Shown: positions 5,166-5,848 of the stretch, one piece after another
Numbering within the stretch: position 1 is the first letter of the stretch
Layout: every line of letters starts with the position of its first letter
Assembly (NCBI GenBank): GCA_903870955.1
Contig: CAIQEX010000294.1
Coordinates: forward strand, 1-5,848
DNA from: an uncultured beta proteobacterium
GTDB lineage: Bacteria; Pseudomonadota; Gammaproteobacteria; Burkholderiales; Burkholderiaceae_C
Reading direction: 5' to 3'
Length of the DNA stretch: 5,848 nucleotides
Program-made: the position numbers and the translations under genes
Notes under the pieces: model-generated
The model's input: the letters and a program-made list of their open reading frames with translations, nothing else
The model's database searches: none
What the model was told of the DNA's origin: nothing

Positions 5166-5792
5166 ATGCACGCGCGCCACCAGGACATGTCAGACGAACA
5201 GTTGATGCAGGCTTATTGCCAGGGCGATGCCTCGGCCTTTGACGCGCTGTATGCGCGCCATGAAATGCCATTGTTTCGTTTTGTGCGTCGTGTGTTGGGG
5301 CCAGCGCTGGCGCCGCAGGCGGACGAGGTTTTTCAGGATTGCTGGTTGCGCATCGTGAATAACCGCGACAGTTTTTCGGCCGAGCTTGGCAAGTGGAAGA
5401 CCTGGGCCTATTCGATTGCCCACCATTTGGCGCTGGACCGTTTGCGCACCTCGGGTCGCGAAATCAGCGTTGACGCCCTGGAGGCACACGGTGGACAAAG
5501 CGGCACGGAGCGTCTGGAATGGTTGCAAAGCGGACTCGACATCAGCCACCACAGTGCCGAAGACATGGCCTATTGGCGTGCTGCGGGCCAGCAACTGCTG
5601 CAATGCCTGGAGGCACTGCCAGCGGTGCAGCGTGCGGTGTTTTTGCTGCACCATGAGGACGGCGCCACGTTGGAGGAACTGGCCCATTCGCTGGAACTGG
5701 GTTTTGAGACCGTCAAAAGCCGACTGCGCTACGCCCTGCAAAAGCTGCGTGGCTGTATGCAAGGCTATTTGCAGGCAGGGGGATCGATGTGA
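5166..5792 (+). CDS. ECF-type RNA polymerase sigma factor (sigma70 family)
   Basis: This 208-residue protein directs RNA polymerase to a small regulon. It has only regions 2 and 4, the mark of extracytoplasmic-function sigma factors. Region 2 spans about 10-95: DEQLMQAYCQGDASAFDALY, ADEVFQDCWLRIVNN (core binding) and WKTWAYSIAHHLALDRLR (-10 recognition). Region 4 spans about 143-196, with LPAVQRAVFLLHHEDGATLE, then a helix-turn-helix ending TVKSRLRYALQKLR. The usual variable linker lies between. The start is uncertain: ATG 5166 has no good ribosome site, and the in-frame ATG 5187 gives the typical MSDEQLM opening but has its AGGA only 1 nt away. The gene is divergent from the secreted VWA gene and overlaps the next gene by 4 nt, as sigma/anti-sigma pairs often do. 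A perfect TTGACA at 5108-5113 has no matching -10, so transcription may depend on its own product (inference). Confidence 0.92.
   Translation: MHARHQDMSDEQLMQAYCQGDASAFDALYARHEMPLFRFVRRVLGPALAPQADEVFQDCWLRIVNNRDSFSAELGKWKTWAYSIAHHLALDRLRTSGREISVDALEAHGGQSGTERLEWLQSGLDISHHSAEDMAYWRAAGQQLLQCLEALPAVQRAVFLLHHEDGATLEELAHSLELGFETVKSRLRYALQKLRGCMQGYLQAGGSM
5777..5783 (+). promoter_or_regulatory. Ribosome binding site for the gene downstream of the sigma factor
   Basis: AGGGGGA lies within the last codons of the sigma gene, 5 nt before GTG 5789. Together with the GTGA overlap it supports a coupled start for the downstream gene and decides the otherwise ambiguous GTG. Confidence 0.5.
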
Positions 5793-5848
5793 CCGAACTG
5801 CGTGACGCCCGTTTGAAGAAAGCGCTGGAGGCCGCTCCTGACGCTGGG
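5789..5848 (+). CDS. N-terminus of a gene coupled to the ECF sigma factor; possible anti-sigma or accessory protein
   Basis: Twenty codons are visible from GTG 5789 to the window end; the frame is open and reads MTELRDARLKKALEAAPDAG. The start overlaps the sigma stop by 4 nt (GTGA) and has a good AGGGGGA ribosome site at 5777-5783. The peptide is charged, alpha-helical in character and has no signal sequence in the visible part. A gene in this position next to an ECF factor is often its anti-sigma factor, usually with a membrane segment and a periplasmic part, but too little is visible to confirm this. The function is therefore an inference from position; existence of the gene is well supported. 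Confidence 0.6.
   Translation, partial: MTELRDARLKKALEAAPDAG

Noticed and set aside
1..5848. CRISPR array, tRNA or rRNA genes
   Set aside because: No regularly spaced repeats and no cloverleaf or rRNA-like stretches were seen on either strand.

Overview
The window looks like chromosomal DNA of a betaproteobacterium, most likely Burkholderiales/Comamonadaceae. This is inferred from the GC-rich, tightly packed coding, the betaproteobacterial style of the DinB polymerase and the GcvA-like LysR tail. No database search was possible. There is no insertion sequence, CRISPR array, tRNA or rRNA.

Layout, left to right: (1) the C-terminal end of a LysR-type regulator (1-231, +). (2) A type II toxin-antitoxin operon, a Phd/YefM-like antitoxin (309-560) followed by a GTG-started PIN-domain toxin of the VapC/FitB type (557-997), with a perfect palindromic operator candidate upstream (275-297) and a second palindrome with the same half-site core inside the antitoxin gene. 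(3) Converging on the toxin, a dinB gene for DNA polymerase IV on the minus strand (1003-2298), interrupted by a single in-frame TAA at codon 222 although both halves remain in one frame. (4) A 120-bp divergent intergenic region with a good sigma70-type promoter for a GyrI-like protein (2419-3027, +), then a probable terminator hairpin and a RidA-family protein (3077-3457, +) that lacks the family's deaminase arginine. (5) Converging on ridA, a secreted von Willebrand factor A protein (3468-5027, -). (6) Divergent from it, an ECF sigma factor (5166-5792, +) that overlaps by 4 nt the start of a further gene running off the window (5789-5848, +), a candidate anti-sigma or accessory gene.

How the genes may work together: the antitoxin-toxin pair is a self-contained, probably autoregulated module. 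The ECF sigma gene, its overlapping downstream gene and the divergent secreted VWA gene form the most plausible functional unit, possibly an envelope-associated regulon; this is inference from arrangement only. The remaining genes look like ordinary, independently transcribed accessory or housekeeping genes. I did not find a convincing previously undescribed system. The best leads are the dinB nonsense codon, the paired TA palindromes, and the ECF/VWA intergenic region with its G-quadruplex motif, back-to-back -35-like element and 10-bp direct repeat.
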